The position numbers and the translations under genes are program-made. From Huiozyma naganishii CBS 8797 (lineage: Eukaryota > Ascomycota > Saccharomycetes > Saccharomycetales > Saccharomycetaceae): a stretch of DNA of 64,000 nucleotides. The notes beneath the pieces were generated by a model. The model was given only the letters and a program-made list of their open reading frames with translations. It had not been told where the DNA came from and searched no databases. The stretch is from NCBI RefSeq assembly GCF_000348985.1, contig NC_035932.1, positions 474,563-538,562 of the forward strand. Reading direction: 5' to 3'. The number at the start of each line of letters is the position of its first letter. Position 1 is the first letter of the stretch. Below are positions 19,154 through 28,343 of this stretch, piece by piece.

Positions 19154-20104
19154 TTGGATGGTCGTCTGTGGAGCTTGCCAATGGGCGATCTGCTGGCTAA
19201 GGGTAAGCGGAGAAGTAGTAGTTCTGATGGTGTCGATGGCGTGAGCGATTTGAAACGGCGGAAACGGACCGGTGAGGGCGAGTCACTGCCGGATGACTCT
19301 GGAAGTGGCTCGCAGAGCGACAGTGATGACGAGAACGCTGCGCAGCTGATGGATATGGAGGAATTCAAGAGGGAGAATTTGGAGGATTTAGAAAAGGAGT
19401 CGACTGTTGCGGTGGCGGACAGCCATCTAGAACCGTTCAATTTAGCCGAGGATTTGGAGCACGGTGTCTTCGATAAGGATGGGAACTACATACCGCAGGC
19501 GAGCGATGACGAAGCTGAGGAACAGGACGCATGGATTGGCGAGGTGGAAGATGTGGAGGCAGTGGCTGAGGCACAGAGGTCTCGACAGTCTCTCCTTAGG
19601 GAGAAGCAAAGGACCCAGCAGCGCGCTCGTAGGAAGCTCATGACAGAGGAGGCGCTGGTACGGCTGCTATACTGCGTCGATAAACATGAAACCATTATGT
19701 ACACACTCGCACGGTACTCCAAACTGCGACAAACGGCCAAGAAATTGCAGTCCCCGGGGTTAATCCGACAAGGCATAGACAATGCTATTGACTTGCTCAC
19801 TGATCTAATCTCACTGTTGGAACAGAAGGGTATGGAGGACATTTACAGTTGGGATCGGACGAAGATCCATGAGGTGATCAAGGAGGAATCGATAGATGGT
19901 AAGGACCCCGTGGACAACTACGCCCAAAAAACCTGGGATTTCAAATGGAGCCACTCGCCATCCAAAGTCCACGGTGTATACTCGAACTACGAGATGCAGC
20001 ATTGGAAGCAAACGGCCTTCAACGATAATGTAATCGTCAAATACCATGAGGACAATGACAAGATAGACAGCTGGCTTTTTGTTGGTTGTCTAGAGTTTAT
20101 GTAA
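19154..20104 (+). CDS. LIN1: Lin1, CD2BP2/U5-snRNP-associated GYF-domain protein
   Basis: Non-essential nuclear protein homologous to human CD2BP2 (U5-52K), linked to the U5 snRNP and, in yeast, to cohesin Irr1. The 316-residue product (S. cerevisiae about 340) has a basic/acidic disordered N-terminus (KGKRRSSSSDGVDG, KRRKR), the family block LEPFNLAEDLEHGVFDKDGNYI at about 95-116, and DAWIGEVEDVEAVAEAQRSR. It ends in a GYF-like domain (WDFKWSHSPSKVHGVYSNYEMQHW). The second ATG at 19181 is also plausible. In S. cerevisiae LIN1 (YHR156C) converges on YSP1 (YHR155W), exactly as here, so the pair moved as a unit. Confidence 0.88.
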   Translation: MDGRLWSLPMGDLLAKGKRRSSSSDGVDGVSDLKRRKRTGEGESLPDDSGSGSQSDSDDENAAQLMDMEEFKRENLEDLEKESTVAVADSHLEPFNLAEDLEHGVFDKDGNYIPQASDDEAEEQDAWIGEVEDVEAVAEAQRSRQSLLREKQRTQQRARRKLMTEEALVRLLYCVDKHETIMYTLARYSKLRQTAKKLQSPGLIRQGIDNAIDLLTDLISLLEQKGMEDIYSWDRTKIHEVIKEESIDGKDPVDNYAQKTWDFKWSHSPSKVHGVYSNYEMQHWKQTAFNDNVIVKYHEDNDKIDSWLFVGCLEFM

Positions 20105-20193
20105 ATAATGTATTAGAAACAACAAAAAAACACACACTATAAAATACAATCAGAATATATAAATAATAAGTCTTATCTATTCTTTCATACTAC

Positions 20194-23100
20194 CTACAAC
20201 AACTTAGAACTCAAGTTCTGAAGTTCTTCATTACAACTGTCACAGTACTTTTTCAGCACGGGGTCCTCAACCCACACTTTAGGATATTCAGCGTGAACTT
20301 TGCGACACTTCTCAATCTCTTGGATCAAAAACTTCCGGTAGTCACCATGAAGGATCTCCTTCTCCATATTCTGCAAGATGCGCAGTTCAACCAACAGTTC
20401 GTTTCTTCTAACGGCAACTTGTCTCCTGGACTCCCCGTATTGGTTCCCGCGGCTGGTACTCAGTTCCTCGTTGAACTTCTTGAAGGCAGCGTTACTGTCC
20501 GAGTTTGACAAGTAGTCCGTTAAAAGATCCATGTCTTTGATGTACAGTGCACGTTCCATCGTGCTCTTCTGGTTACCAGCGACAAAATCGTTGAAGATAC
20601 TATTAGCCTTTTTCACGGACCAGTAATTCATCGTCGACCTACCGGAAAAGAACAAATTGAAAATAATAGAAACAAGGAGGCCCAACAACAATGTCTTGTT
20701 GATGTGCGACAACGCGGTTCCAACAAAGCTCAGGCCAACAATCAGCAGCCTCAAGACAATGAAGAAAGTGCGGACGATACGGCTAACAATCAGTTTCGCA
20801 AGGACTTTGAGCAGAAGCGACACGGAGTACGTAACATCGTAAGTCGCCCGTTGATTCATATTAGCCTCCATGTCCTTGGCCGCGGAGACTTCCATGTCCT
20901 TGGAAAGCTCCGCGGCCATTTTCTCCGAGTTTGTATCAGATTCCCTCGTCTCGCTATTCCATTCCTCCAAGGGTTCACCACTGGTTTCATTATCCTCATC
21001 TTTCTCAGTTGGTTCTTTCTCCGCATCTTCCGTGTTCGAGATTACACCTATCAAGCCACCTAATTTCATAGCCTTCACAGTTTTGCTATGGGTACCAATT
21101 CTCTCCAGATAGTAATGAACAGCACGCCAGATCATATTAAACTCCATGTATGTCAACCGTTCTATGAAGTTCTTCACCACAGTTTCAACAAATGTCGGAG
21201 TCTTCGTTTCCAAATACTCTATCTTGTAGTTCGTGTGAAAGACGGATTCGTTTGAGGAAAGATGTAGCTTGCTGTTCGCACTACTTTCCGGGTCCGCTGG
21301 TTCAGTGATCACGTACTTGGCTGCTATCTTCAGCGGGTGGCAGAAAGGGATCTTCATCACCAGGGGATCTTGGTCCACCTCGTAGTACCTGTTCTCGATC
21401 ATCCTTATGATTCTCTGGTTAGTCGACAATTCCTGTGCATTATCAGATAGGAAGTTATCTGTTCTGTTCAAGTTGAATTGGATCGATCTCACTAGTTGGT
21501 AAGTACCTTTGCTGATTTCCACTTTCTTCCAGTACCAATTGGTGTTATAGTTGCTGTTTCTATCGGCGAAAAACAAACTATCTGGGAATACCTTGGATTG
21601 GTCACCAAACAAAATGTGCATCAAACCTTTACTAGAGATAGGGTAGCATTTGGTGTAAGTCCTCGTGTAATTTTTCCGAATGTTCTTGCACCTATCCATC
21701 AATTTCTTGGAACTTGTGTTAATATTCCAGAAAGTTTTCCCCAAAGTGTTTGCAATTTCACTTTCCTTATTGAAGAATGCCTTTCTATCGCTCCCCTCTT
21801 GTTCCTGGTACACCTCGGCGATTTCTTGGAATTTAGTTATAATCTCCTCTGTAGTCTTCTTTGTCTTACCTTGGCGCGCTTCAATCAGGTACTGTAACTT
21901 TGAAGCAACCATTTTGTAATTGGCAAAGAAGACGTGGAATTTCAAGTGCAGTCCGTCCAAAGTGTGCAGTTTAATGACGTTTCTCACACCGGTATCGTAC
22001 TCAACAGAGCTGTAGGAATCAATTGGTCTTCTTGAAAGATGTGAAAATCCCAGGAAACTCATATACACGTAGATGTACTTTTCCGTGACGTAGAACATCG
22101 CTGCTATTCTCTGGGTCCTGTTGGCTGCCCAGATTGCGCTAAACCTGAACAGGAGAAGTTCATCAATGGACTGCAAAATACCCTCTGCGTACTCGTAGTT
22201 GATACTTTCAAAGATTGTTTTGAACTGTATGTTCAGCGCCTTCAGGGAGTCCGGATAGTTGGAAGGGTACACGTCTGCGACCTTCAGTCTTTTGTTACTC
22301 TCTCCGATTTTGATCGAAACCCCACCGTTTTGATTGATGGTGTTCACCCCCCAGATGTTTGCCTGTATTGCGTCGTAAAACTCGTACTTGTTTCTTTGGA
22401 CACCGGACAACAGTGCCAGTGGGGTCAACTTAGTAGAAAGTGGCGTGGAGGCAAGCAAGAACCCAAAACTTTTTTGCTCCATTAAGGAATCAATGCTGTC
22501 CGTCTTAAAGTCCTTCTTAACCTTCTCGATCAAAGAGATTGTTGCCTTCGAGTCGTAAGTTGTGAGCAACTGATCGTTCACTGTCGTTAGAGACGAGGCA
22601 AACTCTAAGAATCTTGGAGGGTATCTCTTTGCCGCGTAGCTGACGTCCACTTTATTGTCCTCCAATAGCGTTAGGTACTTTGACTTGGCCTTTTGGAAAA
22701 TCTGGATCCACGATTTTAGGGACTCGACGTTCTCCGCTTGGAACACGAGTTCAAGGTCGCTCTTCTTGTCAGCTCCAGCTCCCTTTATCGTCAGTTGGAA
22801 GGCAAACCGCTGGGGCACTTCGGGTAGGTATTTCGCACGGATCAGGCCCATACCGAACTTGTCCGTCTCCTCGACGGAGGTCTTCGCTGGCGACAACAGG
22901 AACATCCCGAAGATGAGATCGTCCACGAAGCACCACCGCCGGACCCACACCTCTTTGTTGTCGGACCCGACGAACGATTTCATGTACAGCCATCCAGCCT
23001 TCTTCTGGCGGACGTGTGCAAAGCAGTCCGTCGACGATCCAGCGAAATTCATCTTGTCGAGGTTGTACTCGGCGAGATCCTGCGAAGGTTCAAACTCCTT

Positions 23101-23913
23101 CATAGCCTGGTGGTATATGTACCTCTGAGACTGCTTGAGCCCATCCTGCATAGGCCCCGCGGTCTTCGAGGTGATATTGATCCATGAGGTGTAGTCGCTG
23201 ACGTAATCGTCGAGCTCTGGAACGAGATTGATCTCTTTCTCCGCGTTCGACAAAGAGAACTTATTCTGCGCGTTGATCTGACTCGTCACTTGCACTAGAA
23301 ACCGGTCCAAATGCAACTGTATCTCCGCAATGGCCGCGACGATACCAAGCGATGCGTCCAAGTAATGTTTCCACATATCGAAAAGCCCGGCGGACTCGTC
23401 ACGCAAGAACCGTGGAGAAGAGTTCTCCCCGTCCCGCTCAAGACTCTGCGACTGGCTCAGCGCCGCGTCAAACTTACTCTGAAAGTACTCGAAATTCTTG
23501 CGTTTCACCTCGTAGGGGTCGACCCCATCGCGCATCAGTTCCTGGATGAAACCAGAATACGTACCGTCCCTCATGAACACGACGCTGGACACTTTCTTGA
23601 TAAACGCCTCGTAGTCGCCGTTGAACCGATGCACGATAAGCGGCGCGTACGTTTGGTTAGCGGTCAAACCGCCTCCCAGCAGGTCCGGCGGGGGCAACAG
23701 ACTGCCCAACAGTCCGCGCTTGATCGCCCGAAACTCCTTCGCGGTCTCCACGTACTTCGAATTGACCGTCTGGCCGTAACTCTGCACCCAGTCCTCCAGC
23801 CGTGTCACTTTTGTATGGTAGTGGTTCACGTACGCCCGGAAGGACGGCGAGTCAATCGCCGCCTCGTTCAACGCAACGGTCACCCACTGTATCTGCGCCT
23901 CTTTCTTGCTCAT
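20194..23913 (-). CDS. YSP1: Ysp1/Sip3-type sterol-transfer protein (LAM family)
   Basis: ER-plasma-membrane contact-site protein that moves sterols (LAM1/LAM3 class). Using the ATG at 23913 gives 1239 residues, matching Sip3/Ysp1 (about 1230). Order: BAR-like helical domain at about 10-290 (ALNEAAIDSPSFRAYVNHYH marks its start); PH domain at about 300-410 (KKAGWLYMKS to IQIFQKAKSKY); GRAM-like region around 550-720; VASt sterol-binding domain at about 760-960 (SKGLMHILFGDQSKVFPDSLF, MKIPFCHPLKIAAKYVITEP); then paired transmembrane segments near 1080-1135 and a short tail. S. cerevisiae has two WGD paralogues, SIP3 and YSP1; adjacency to LIN1 favours YSP1. The frame continues upstream to 23988, adding a hydrophobic leader of doubtful reality. 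Confidence 0.9.
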   Translation of the reverse strand: MSKKEAQIQWVTVALNEAAIDSPSFRAYVNHYHTKVTRLEDWVQSYGQTVNSKYVETAKEFRAIKRGLLGSLLPPPDLLGGGLTANQTYAPLIVHRFNGDYEAFIKKVSSVVFMRDGTYSGFIQELMRDGVDPYEVKRKNFEYFQSKFDAALSQSQSLERDGENSSPRFLRDESAGLFDMWKHYLDASLGIVAAIAEIQLHLDRFLVQVTSQINAQNKFSLSNAEKEINLVPELDDYVSDYTSWINITSKTAGPMQDGLKQSQRYIYHQAMKEFEPSQDLAEYNLDKMNFAGSSTDCFAHVRQKKAGWLYMKSFVGSDNKEVWVRRWCFVDDLIFGMFLLSPAKTSVEETDKFGMGLIRAKYLPEVPQRFAFQLTIKGAGADKKSDLELVFQAENVESLKSWIQIFQKAKSKYLTLLEDNKVDVSYAAKRYPPRFLEFASSLTTVNDQLLTTYDSKATISLIEKVKKDFKTDSIDSLMEQKSFGFLLASTPLSTKLTPLALLSGVQRNKYEFYDAIQANIWGVNTINQNGGVSIKIGESNKRLKVADVYPSNYPDSLKALNIQFKTIFESINYEYAEGILQSIDELLLFRFSAIWAANRTQRIAAMFYVTEKYIYVYMSFLGFSHLSRRPIDSYSSVEYDTGVRNVIKLHTLDGLHLKFHVFFANYKMVASKLQYLIEARQGKTKKTTEEIITKFQEIAEVYQEQEGSDRKAFFNKESEIANTLGKTFWNINTSSKKLMDRCKNIRKNYTRTYTKCYPISSKGLMHILFGDQSKVFPDSLFFADRNSNYNTNWYWKKVEISKGTYQLVRSIQFNLNRTDNFLSDNAQELSTNQRIIRMIENRYYEVDQDPLVMKIPFCHPLKIAAKYVITEPADPESSANSKLHLSSNESVFHTNYKIEYLETKTPTFVETVVKNFIERLTYMEFNMIWRAVHYYLERIGTHSKTVKAMKLGGLIGVISNTEDAEKEPTEKDEDNETSGEPLEEWNSETRESDTNSEKMAAELSKDMEVSAAKDMEANMNQRATYDVTYSVSLLLKVLAKLIVSRIVRTFFIVLRLLIVGLSFVGTALSHINKTLLLGLLVSIIFNLFFSGRSTMNYWSVKKANSIFNDFVAGNQKSTMERALYIKDMDLLTDYLSNSDSNAAFKKFNEELSTSRGNQYGESRRQVAVRRNELLVELRILQNMEKEILHGDYRKFLIQEIEKCRKVHAEYPKVWVEDPVLKKYCDSCNEELQNLSSKLL

Positions 23914-23933
23914 ACCTGGCACCCAGGATCCAC

Positions 23934-23976
23934 CAACAGCAACAGCAACAGCAACCAACAACAACAACAACAACAG
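23934..23976 (+). repeat. CAA/CAG trinucleotide-type repeat at the YSP1 5' end
   Basis: CAACAG and CAA units repeat just upstream of the chosen YSP1 start. On the minus strand they create the in-frame leucine/valine-rich stretch of the longer frame (LLLLLLLVAVAVAVGG). Confidence 0.85.
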
Positions 23977-24067
23977 GGCCCAACCCATCCCTAGCGAGGT
24001 TCCTTCCTTTTATACTCCGGAGACGCCAAAGAAATAGGAGGTGCAAGTTAGGGCTTAAGTCGAAACC

Positions 24068-25246
24068 CTAACTTGGGTCCGCGGCGCGATGACCAGGCGA
24101 TGGGCGCCGCGATGAGGGCCCTGGTGGAGCCGTTCCCTGGTGCTCTACAAGCAGGTCGTGTATCCGGTCGAGTCTCTTGAGTGTTGCTGACTCTGCGATG
24201 CGCGTTGCAGCTCGGTGCTCCTCGAATTGGGCGCGCAGATCGGCGACCGCGGACCGAACGGACTGGATCTCGTCCACGAGGGAGACCCGCGTCAGCTCGA
24301 TGTCCTCGACGATCGAGGTGCGGCCCTCGACGGAGTTCTGCTCGAGGTCGCGCACGTCGTCGCGGATGTGCTGCACGGCGTTCGTTTGCTGCTGCAGGTG
24401 GGCGCGCAGGTCCAGAAACTGGGACCGCACGTCCTCGAGACCCATGTACGTCTCGTTCATCGTGCCCATGATGTCAATTGCAATCGGCTGGTCGCCGACG
24501 TCACCGTCTTCTTCATCTTCGCCTTCTGGGTCGTCGTCGGCAGGAGTGTTCTCTGCTCGCATGTACATGAACGTCTCATGGTTGATTGGGTGTGTCGGTG
24601 GTTGAGGTCGCCTAACAGGGTTGGGGCCAGGGCTGGGGTCAGAGCCGGGAAGCTGCGTCTGGCCCGGGTCCCGCTCTGCCCTGCCTGAAGACGGATGCCC
24701 ACCGTTGGGCATCCCCAACTGTATTGTGTCCAAAGGTTTGATGTGCGGCGATATTGACGACGAGGACGGCGTATCGTTCGTAAAGTCCTCTCGTGAGGAA
24801 TATACTTTGATCTGTGGCACCCCCACGGCATTGTTGTTCTGGTGTAATGGTCGCTGCTTGACAATCTTGTACTTGGACTTCGGCATCGCACCAGCTGCAC
24901 CAGGTTCTATTGGTGAGCTCTTGCGCATCAGTCGATACGGCTTGCTGTACTCCTCTACGAGTCGCGCGAGCAGTCCCGGGTCCGAACAGTTCACAAGCGC
25001 CCGGTCAGTCCGGAAAAGACCCATGATCCGCTCGAACCGCGTCCGCAGAGTCCGCGGCTGCCGTAGCGTCGTCCCCGCGGCAGTATTGTAGTCCATCAGC
25101 AGCGCGTACCAGCTGCTCAGCCGGCACGAATACGGTTTTAAATGCGGCTTGTGTGTGTTCAACAGCGTCAACAAAAGGTCTAGCGACTCTCTGCTCCTTC
25201 GCAAAACTTGCTTCGTCGGCCTCTCGTCGTGCTCATTCTCGCCCAT
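24068..25246 (-). CDS. DAL82: Dal82-like allophanate-pathway transcription activator
   Basis: In S. cerevisiae Dal82 binds the UIS(ALL) element and, with Dal81, induces allantoin and urea catabolic genes in response to allophanate. This 392-residue protein has the Dal82-type N-terminal DNA-binding region at about 20-110 (LLTLLNTHKPHLKPYSCRLSSWYALLMDYN, then RTLRTRFERIMGLFRTD), a disordered Pro/Ser middle, and a C-terminal coiled coil at about 265-370 (QFLDLRAHLQQQTNAVQHIR, ADLRAQFEEHRAATRIAESA). It is longer than the 255-residue S. cerevisiae protein, mainly in the middle. Position between the LIN1-YSP1 insert and ATP11 matches YNL314W. Its name rests on synteny plus recalled similarity. Confidence 0.8.
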   Translation of the reverse strand: MGENEHDERPTKQVLRRSRESLDLLLTLLNTHKPHLKPYSCRLSSWYALLMDYNTAAGTTLRQPRTLRTRFERIMGLFRTDRALVNCSDPGLLARLVEEYSKPYRLMRKSSPIEPGAAGAMPKSKYKIVKQRPLHQNNNAVGVPQIKVYSSREDFTNDTPSSSSISPHIKPLDTIQLGMPNGGHPSSGRAERDPGQTQLPGSDPSPGPNPVRRPQPPTHPINHETFMYMRAENTPADDDPEGEDEEDGDVGDQPIAIDIMGTMNETYMGLEDVRSQFLDLRAHLQQQTNAVQHIRDDVRDLEQNSVEGRTSIVEDIELTRVSLVDEIQSVRSAVADLRAQFEEHRAATRIAESATLKRLDRIHDLLVEHQGTAPPGPSSRRPSPGHRAADPS

Positions 25247-25441
25247 CCTGACACTGGCAACGGGGTTTCTACTAGCAGCTAAACTGAACTCATCCGAGCG
25301 CTGTCGAGGCTTCTAGCAGACACGCGCTGTGGTAGTAACGTCAGATTTGGCATATATCGAGGAATATCGAATATTATGGACCGATGAGATGCGACTAGTG
25401 AGTTGGAAAGGACGTCTAACGGCTAGAAGAACGGTACCATC

Positions 25442-26407
25442 ATGATGAGAAGGATGTTGACGATGCGGAGGATGATGATGGCGCGGAGGATTGGTGTCAG
25501 CAGGTGGCCGGTCTCGAAATGTGCAACTTCCATGCGCTACCAGTCGTCGCAGTCGCCGTCACAGTCGCCGTCGCAGTACTCGGAGAAACTGTTACAAGAG
25601 GCAAAGAGGAGGGGGTTTAACAGCGTCGAGGAATTGAAAGACCACCTGCGGGACGAGATCGAAAGCAAGAAGCGCGAATTGAACAAGATCGACCCGTTAA
25701 GGGAACTGGAGGACTGGCAGAGCAGCCGGAGCTCCCCAAAAGTTACCAAATTCAGCCCTGATAGACAGGCCAAGACGAAGGTACAAGACGCTCCGAAGGA
25801 GACTCCGCCTTTCAAGACGTTGGCATCGTACATGAAACTGGACAAAGTGTTTGGTCTAAGTGCGGAACAGGTGGAATTCATATGGAAGGGCAGATGGGCG
25901 ACCAAAGAAAACACGCTGTGTGCAGTGGTACCACGTCGTGTATTCGACCAGATGATGACTGTGGTCTGGGGGAACCCAGCGTTCGTGCTGCCCCTCCCTA
26001 GGACAACCCCCGACGACCAGCCCACGAGCGAGAAACCTGCCGTAGAGCTGCATTACGTGCAGTGGAATGCCGCGGACAAGCACACGGTCCATTGCATGAT
26101 TACATCGCTCGCAGAATACAAACTCCACACGCAGTTTGCAAGGCCGCACACAGTCTTGGAGTTCCACAGAGAACTAGAAGATACACACCAAGTCGTGCTG
26201 ATGAACGGGACAGTCGAGAGCGACTGCAACGTCTCGCTCCAGGATGCGCACCTGCTCTTGCTCAACGTCCAACGATTCTACGGCGCGCTGGGGACGGACA
26301 CTGATATTGCCCGCAAGAGGCTGAAACTGCTCCAAGATTTCACCCAGGGGTCCAGCGAATTTGACCTCGACCTGCTGATCGAACTGTCCCAATCTCTGGA
26401 CACCTGA
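25442..26407 (+). CDS. ATP11: Mitochondrial F1-ATPase assembly chaperone Atp11
   Basis: Matrix chaperone that binds free F1 beta subunits until alpha subunits replace it, preventing aggregation. The 321 residues match S. cerevisiae Atp11 (318). A Met/Arg-rich targeting sequence occupies about 1-45, with several possible starts (MMRRMLTMRRMMMARRIGVSR). A helical segment with KEELxx-type charge follows (YSEKLLQEAKRRGFNSVEELKDHL). The conserved globular domain runs from about 115: TLASYMKLDKV, IWKGRWA, VVPRRVFDQM, and TSLAEYKLHTQFARPHTVLEF. Diverges from DAL82 and lies in tandem with PHA2, as YNL315C/YNL316C do. Confidence 0.93.
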   Translation: MMRRMLTMRRMMMARRIGVSRWPVSKCATSMRYQSSQSPSQSPSQYSEKLLQEAKRRGFNSVEELKDHLRDEIESKKRELNKIDPLRELEDWQSSRSSPKVTKFSPDRQAKTKVQDAPKETPPFKTLASYMKLDKVFGLSAEQVEFIWKGRWATKENTLCAVVPRRVFDQMMTVVWGNPAFVLPLPRTTPDDQPTSEKPAVELHYVQWNAADKHTVHCMITSLAEYKLHTQFARPHTVLEFHRELEDTHQVVLMNGTVESDCNVSLQDAHLLLLNVQRFYGALGTDTDIARKRLKLLQDFTQGSSEFDLDLLIELSQSLDT

Positions 26408-26590
26408 AGGAACCAGTGGCACTCGTATAGCCTCATCCACTCACTTTGTAAATATGTATATAGATGACTATGACGTACAACTTGGAAAAGATTATCAAAT
26501 CAGGTCTCGAAGAACTCGCTATTCAGTGCTGGCTCGTCAAGGGACGCTGCTGATCCGAGTGCAAAATAGCTCCGCGCTTCCTCCCCCAGC

Positions 26591-27568
26591 ATGGTAACTA
26601 CCAATGTGATGTTTTTGGGGCCTCCCGGGACGTACTCGCACCAGGCTGCGTTACAGCAGTTTTCGTCGCGAAACGACGTGAAGTACACCCCAGCCAGCTC
26701 GATCCCGCAGTGCTTTGACGAATTGGAGAGGAACAATGACGTCGACTATTCCGTGGTACCGTTGGAAAACTCGACAAACGGTCAGGTCGTCTTTTCTTAT
26801 GACCTGCTGCGAGACAGGATGCTGGACAAGAACACGACTGTCCAGGGCAATCAAAAAGTGCCCAAGTTAGAGATAGTCGGCGAACAGTACGTCTCCATCA
26901 CGCACTGTTTGCTAAGCAGTGTTGAGTTGCAGGGAACCGATGGCATGGACCGATTCAAAAGAGTTAGAATATTCTCGCACCCACAGGTATGGGGCCAAGT
27001 ATCTGAGTACTTGAGTAAGTTGAAGAGGAAACACCCTAATGTTAAGTTTGAAACCGCAGACTGTACCTCTACCTCAGATGCTGCGTTGAAAGCAAGGGAG
27101 GAGCAGGCAGGGTGTAAGGACACCGAGACACTATTTCTCGCTATAGCCAGCGAGACGGCTGCCACATTATACGACTTGAATATCGTGGATCATTCGATCA
27201 ACGACAAACTTGGGAATACCACGAGATTTTTGGTGCTGAGAAGACATCACCAAACCAGTACTCTTGTGTGCAACGACGGGACAATGTATGTCAGTCTAAT
27301 TACTTTCACTATTGAGCAGGACGACCCCGGGTCATTGGTAGACATGTTAACTGTTTTGAAGAAACATGCTGTAAACATGTGCTCTATCCATTCGAGACCG
27401 TACAATAGCTCAGCAAATCCTAGGAAATGGCAGTATATATTCTACGTGGAGTATGACTATGACCCAAAGAAACAAGACTGGGATGAATTTTACAAGCAAC
27501 TCAGCGGCGAATGTATGCAATGGTGCCTTTGGGGGACATTCCCAAGAAATCATAAATATTACCAGTAG
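26591..27568 (+). CDS. PHA2: Prephenate dehydratase Pha2
   Basis: Converts prephenate to phenylpyruvate in phenylalanine synthesis. The 325-residue protein (S. cerevisiae 334) starts with the family motif MFLGPPGTYSHQAA. It has the catalytic-domain features SSIPQCFDELERNNDVDYSVVPLENSTNGQV and the signature NTTRFLVL at about 215-222. A regulatory ACT domain follows at about 230-320 (TFTIEQDDPGSLVDMLTVLKKHAVNMCSIHSRP), where phenylalanine is expected to bind. The start at 26591 fits the conserved N-terminus with only a few residues before the motif. Confidence 0.95.
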   Translation: MVTTNVMFLGPPGTYSHQAALQQFSSRNDVKYTPASSIPQCFDELERNNDVDYSVVPLENSTNGQVVFSYDLLRDRMLDKNTTVQGNQKVPKLEIVGEQYVSITHCLLSSVELQGTDGMDRFKRVRIFSHPQVWGQVSEYLSKLKRKHPNVKFETADCTSTSDAALKAREEQAGCKDTETLFLAIASETAATLYDLNIVDHSINDKLGNTTRFLVLRRHHQTSTLVCNDGTMYVSLITFTIEQDDPGSLVDMLTVLKKHAVNMCSIHSRPYNSSANPRKWQYIFYVEYDYDPKKQDWDEFYKQLSGECMQWCLWGTFPRNHKYYQ

Positions 27569-28343
27569 TAATGTAGGATACGCACAATGGTAAACAGTTT
27601 ACGTGTACACCATAGCAACAGATTAATTTAAAGACATTCTTTGACCTCCTCAATGGACTTTCTCATCATAGTAACACTTGTTTTTATTATCTCTAGAACG
27701 ATCAATATAACGTTAGCAAAAGATATATCGTTCATATGTGACACTTTTCCTTTATATTGCTTGTTTTTGTTCAGTGTGTTGACTTGGCCTACGGTCATCT
27801 ATCATTTCTGTTAGCGTAGGACTCGGTTGTCGATGTGGACTAGGGTTAGACTAGCTAGTTATATAAGTTAGCTACTGTTAGTTATTATCTAAGTATATAC
27901 TCTAGTCGACCCGTTGGTTGTACCTTGCAATGATTATTAGTTAATTAGTTATTGTTCATTAATTCCCGTTTTATTCCTTGGTTCTTATTCCGAGAAACTT
28001 TAAGACCTGAGACAATCCTGCATGGCCTGGTTATATATGATTCGGAAGTATCTGTAGGGTGCACTTATTGAACAATTCCCTAACCCGGGTTCACAGTGTT
28101 CCGTGCCGTTGTATAATTGGTGGTCATTCCCAGATTTCTGTATCTAGTATAAATTTCCAAATTTGATAAAATGGATAATGTTCACATCCGTTAGAATCCT
28201 CCAAACATAAAATTCCAATATAAAAAATCTATACAGTGAATCCGCAAGTAAGTGATTGACTTATTCAGCTTATAGGTATTTGGTTTTCAACAATACTCCA
28301 CTCATACGACCCTGCAGGGATCTTAATTAGCATACATCCACTT
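27569..28343. other. 775-bp gap without a recognised gene
   Basis: AT-rich sequence between the PHA2 and YNL320W stop codons, which converge, so no promoter is needed here. In S. cerevisiae PFS2, HXT14 and YNL319W lie in this interval; none is visible. Stretches around 27810-28100 have a retroelement-LTR-like texture (TGTTAG start, short TA-rich repeats), but I could not match ends or target duplications. No tRNA gene was recognised. Confidence 0.5.

Noticed and set aside
23311..23994. Open frame of 227 codons on the plus strand
   Set aside because: Antisense to the YSP1 N-terminal region; low-complexity end from the CAA/CAG repeat and no family features.
27810..28096. Solo LTR beginning TGTTAG and ending TTCACA
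   Set aside because: The flanking five bases (ATTTC and GTGTT) do not form a target duplication and no second copy is in the window.
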